Shown: in pieces, positions 62,889 through 64,000 of the stretch
Position numbering within the stretch: position 1 is the stretch's first letter
Layout of the letters: every line of letters begins with the position of its first letter
From: Nostoc sp. MG11
GTDB lineage: Bacteria; Cyanobacteriota; Cyanobacteriia; Cyanobacteriales; Nostocaceae
Direction: 5' to 3'
Length of the DNA: 64,000 nt
NCBI RefSeq assembly: GCF_014904695.1
Contig: NZ_JACXXN010000002.1
Location: 372,001-436,000 of the forward strand
Notes under the pieces: model-generated
What the model saw: only the letters and a program-made list of their open reading frames with translations
Database searches by the model: none
Told to the model about the DNA's origin: nothing
Program-made: the position numbers and the translations under genes

Positions 62889-63147
62889 AGAGGTATCGAA
62901 ATTGTTACATAAACAGTATTCACACCTTCTTGACAAATTTACAAAATGTAAGAGCGACAGATTTTACCTATTTTAGGTTTCAAGTTGTAATGCTCTTGAG
63001 TACAAATAATCAGCCGTAACTAAATCAAATTTTTTGATCATTAACCCTCGTGGATCCATTAACTGATGAGACTACGGGCTGGTTGATATTGGGTAAGTAA
63101 CTCTATAAGTTCTCAGCAGATCAGTTATTTGCAACGAAACTCATCTC

Positions 63148-64000
63148 ATGACAGACACAGCAACTACCACAACAAGCCTTAACAAGTTTGAGAAATTCAA
63201 AGCAGAAAAAGATGGACTCGCCGTCAAAGGTGAGATAGAGAAATTTGCTGCCCTAGGCTGGGAAGCAATGGACGAAACAGACCGTGATCACCGACTCAAG
63301 TGGGTAGGTGTGTTTTTTCGCCCAGTGACTCCGGGCAAGTTTATGATGCGGATGCGCTTACCTAACGGTATTCTCACCAGCAGTCAGATGCGTGCTTTAG
63401 CAGGAGTGGTGCAGCGTTACGGAGATGACGGCAACGCTGACATTACTACCAGACAAAATATCCAATTGCGGGGCATCAGGATTGAAGACTTACCTGATAT
63501 TTTTAATAGATTTCACGCAGTTGGTTTAACCAGCGTCCAGTCAGGGATGGACAACATCCGCAATATCACAGGCGACCCGGTGGCGGGATTGGATGCAGAT
63601 GAATTGTATGACACACGAGAGGTGGTGCAGCAAATTCAGGATATGCTCACCAATAAAGGTGAAGGCAATCCAGAGTTTACCAACCTACCAAGGAAATTTA
63701 ACATTGCGATCGCAGGTGGGCGAGACAATTCAGTTCACGCCGAAATCAACGATTTAGCTTTCGTTCCTGCGTTTAAAGAAGGGACTGGGGAAGAATCTTC
63801 TCAATCTCCAATATTTGGATTTAACGTCTTGGTGGGTGGCTTTTTCTCAGCTAAACGCTGTGAGGCGGCGATTCCTCTGAATGCTTGGGTGTCTCCAGAA
63901 GACGTCGTAGCAGTATGTAGAGCCGTTTTGGAAGTTTATCGGGATCACGGTTTACGCGCCAACCGCCAAAAATCCCGCTTGATGTGGCTAATTGATGAAT
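63148..64000 (+). CDS. nirA: Ferredoxin-nitrite reductase (5' part, cut by window end)
   Basis: The first 284 codons of nirA, starting at the ATG at 63148. The enzyme reduces nitrite to ammonium with six electrons from ferredoxin, using siroheme and a [4Fe-4S] cluster. Visible blocks: FFRPVTPGKFMMRMRLPNG, TTRQNIQLRGIR, GLTSVQSGMDNIRNITGDPVAG, LPRKFNIAIAGGRDNSVHAE and NVLVGGFFSAKRC. The cluster-binding cysteines lie beyond the window. It is transcribed divergently from the Rieske gene, with the NtcA promoter between them, and heads the nir operon. Confidence 0.97.
   Translation, partial: MTDTATTTTSLNKFEKFKAEKDGLAVKGEIEKFAALGWEAMDETDRDHRLKWVGVFFRPVTPGKFMMRMRLPNGILTSSQMRALAGVVQRYGDDGNADITTRQNIQLRGIRIEDLPDIFNRFHAVGLTSVQSGMDNIRNITGDPVAGLDADELYDTREVVQQIQDMLTNKGEGNPEFTNLPRKFNIAIAGGRDNSVHAEINDLAFVPAFKEGTGEESSQSPIFGFNVLVGGFFSAKRCEAAIPLNAWVSPEDVVAVCRAVLEVYRDHGLRANRQKSRLMWLIDE

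Overview
The window reads as chromosome of a filamentous, heterocyst-type cyanobacterium close to Nostoc. The evidence is many copies of the HIP1 octamer (GCGATCGC), heptanucleotide tandem repeats between genes, a psbA gene, a CrtW-type carotene ketolase, an HLIP, the fbp-tal-zwf-opcA pentose-phosphate cluster, and the nitrate-assimilation neighbourhood cnaT / ntcB / HEAT-repeat nirB / nirA. I made no database search; names come from recognising motifs and gene order.

Layout. 1-5.5 kb: end of an unknown gene, then a DUF1574/SGNH-like protein with an MBOAT acyltransferase (probable polysaccharide O-acylation pair). 6-8.5 kb: psbA with a strong terminator, then aroC. 8.6-10.5 kb: a repeat-rich unknown gene split by a 70-bp tandem duplication. 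10.5-23.2 kb: mostly housekeeping genes (SemiSWEET, B12-binding radical SAM, SDR, HLIP, CrtW, HrcA, rhodanese, DUF3352, CysE, PPOX flavoprotein). 23.4-29.5 kb: an accessory block with a small EACC1-like protein, a CHAT protease-STAND NTPase-TPR protein, a 21-bp tandem-repeat array and two Uma2 nuclease paralogues. 29.8-32.5 kb: a B12-dependent ribonucleotide reductase interrupted by a 312-nt group I intron at the catalytic Cys-Gly|Glu codons, with a MITE abutting its stop codon. 33-40 kb: an RRM protein, then fbp, tal, zwf and opcA. 40-44.5 kb: cobyrinate diamide synthase, a FecCD/BtuC-type ABC permease with its ATPase, and a DMT exporter. 44.7-52.1 kb: mixed genes (CadD-like, DUF1003, GIY-YIG, a lone sugar-ABC permease, ppa, panD, a metallo-beta-lactamase-fold protein without its metal motif). 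52.4-57.5 kb: a RiPP-like cluster with a double-glycine precursor, an APH-fold kinase, a HopA1-family protein, an HTH protein and a parvulin-like protein. 58.3-64 kb: the nitrate-assimilation region ending inside nirA, with a textbook NtcA promoter.

The best candidates for undescribed biology are (i) the HopA1 + APH kinase cluster, which has the logic of class V lanthipeptide synthesis but a precursor with no cysteine, and (ii) the EACC1-like + CHAT-STAND-TPR pair, which looks like a conflict or programmed-death system with a fast-changing TPR sensor. The group I intron is structurally well supported, and such introns are known from cyanobacterial ribonucleotide reductase genes. Several genes carry visible damage or in-frame repeat insertions (8.6 kb gene, hrcA, cobB, antitoxin remnant, DUF fragment), showing active repeat traffic in this genome.
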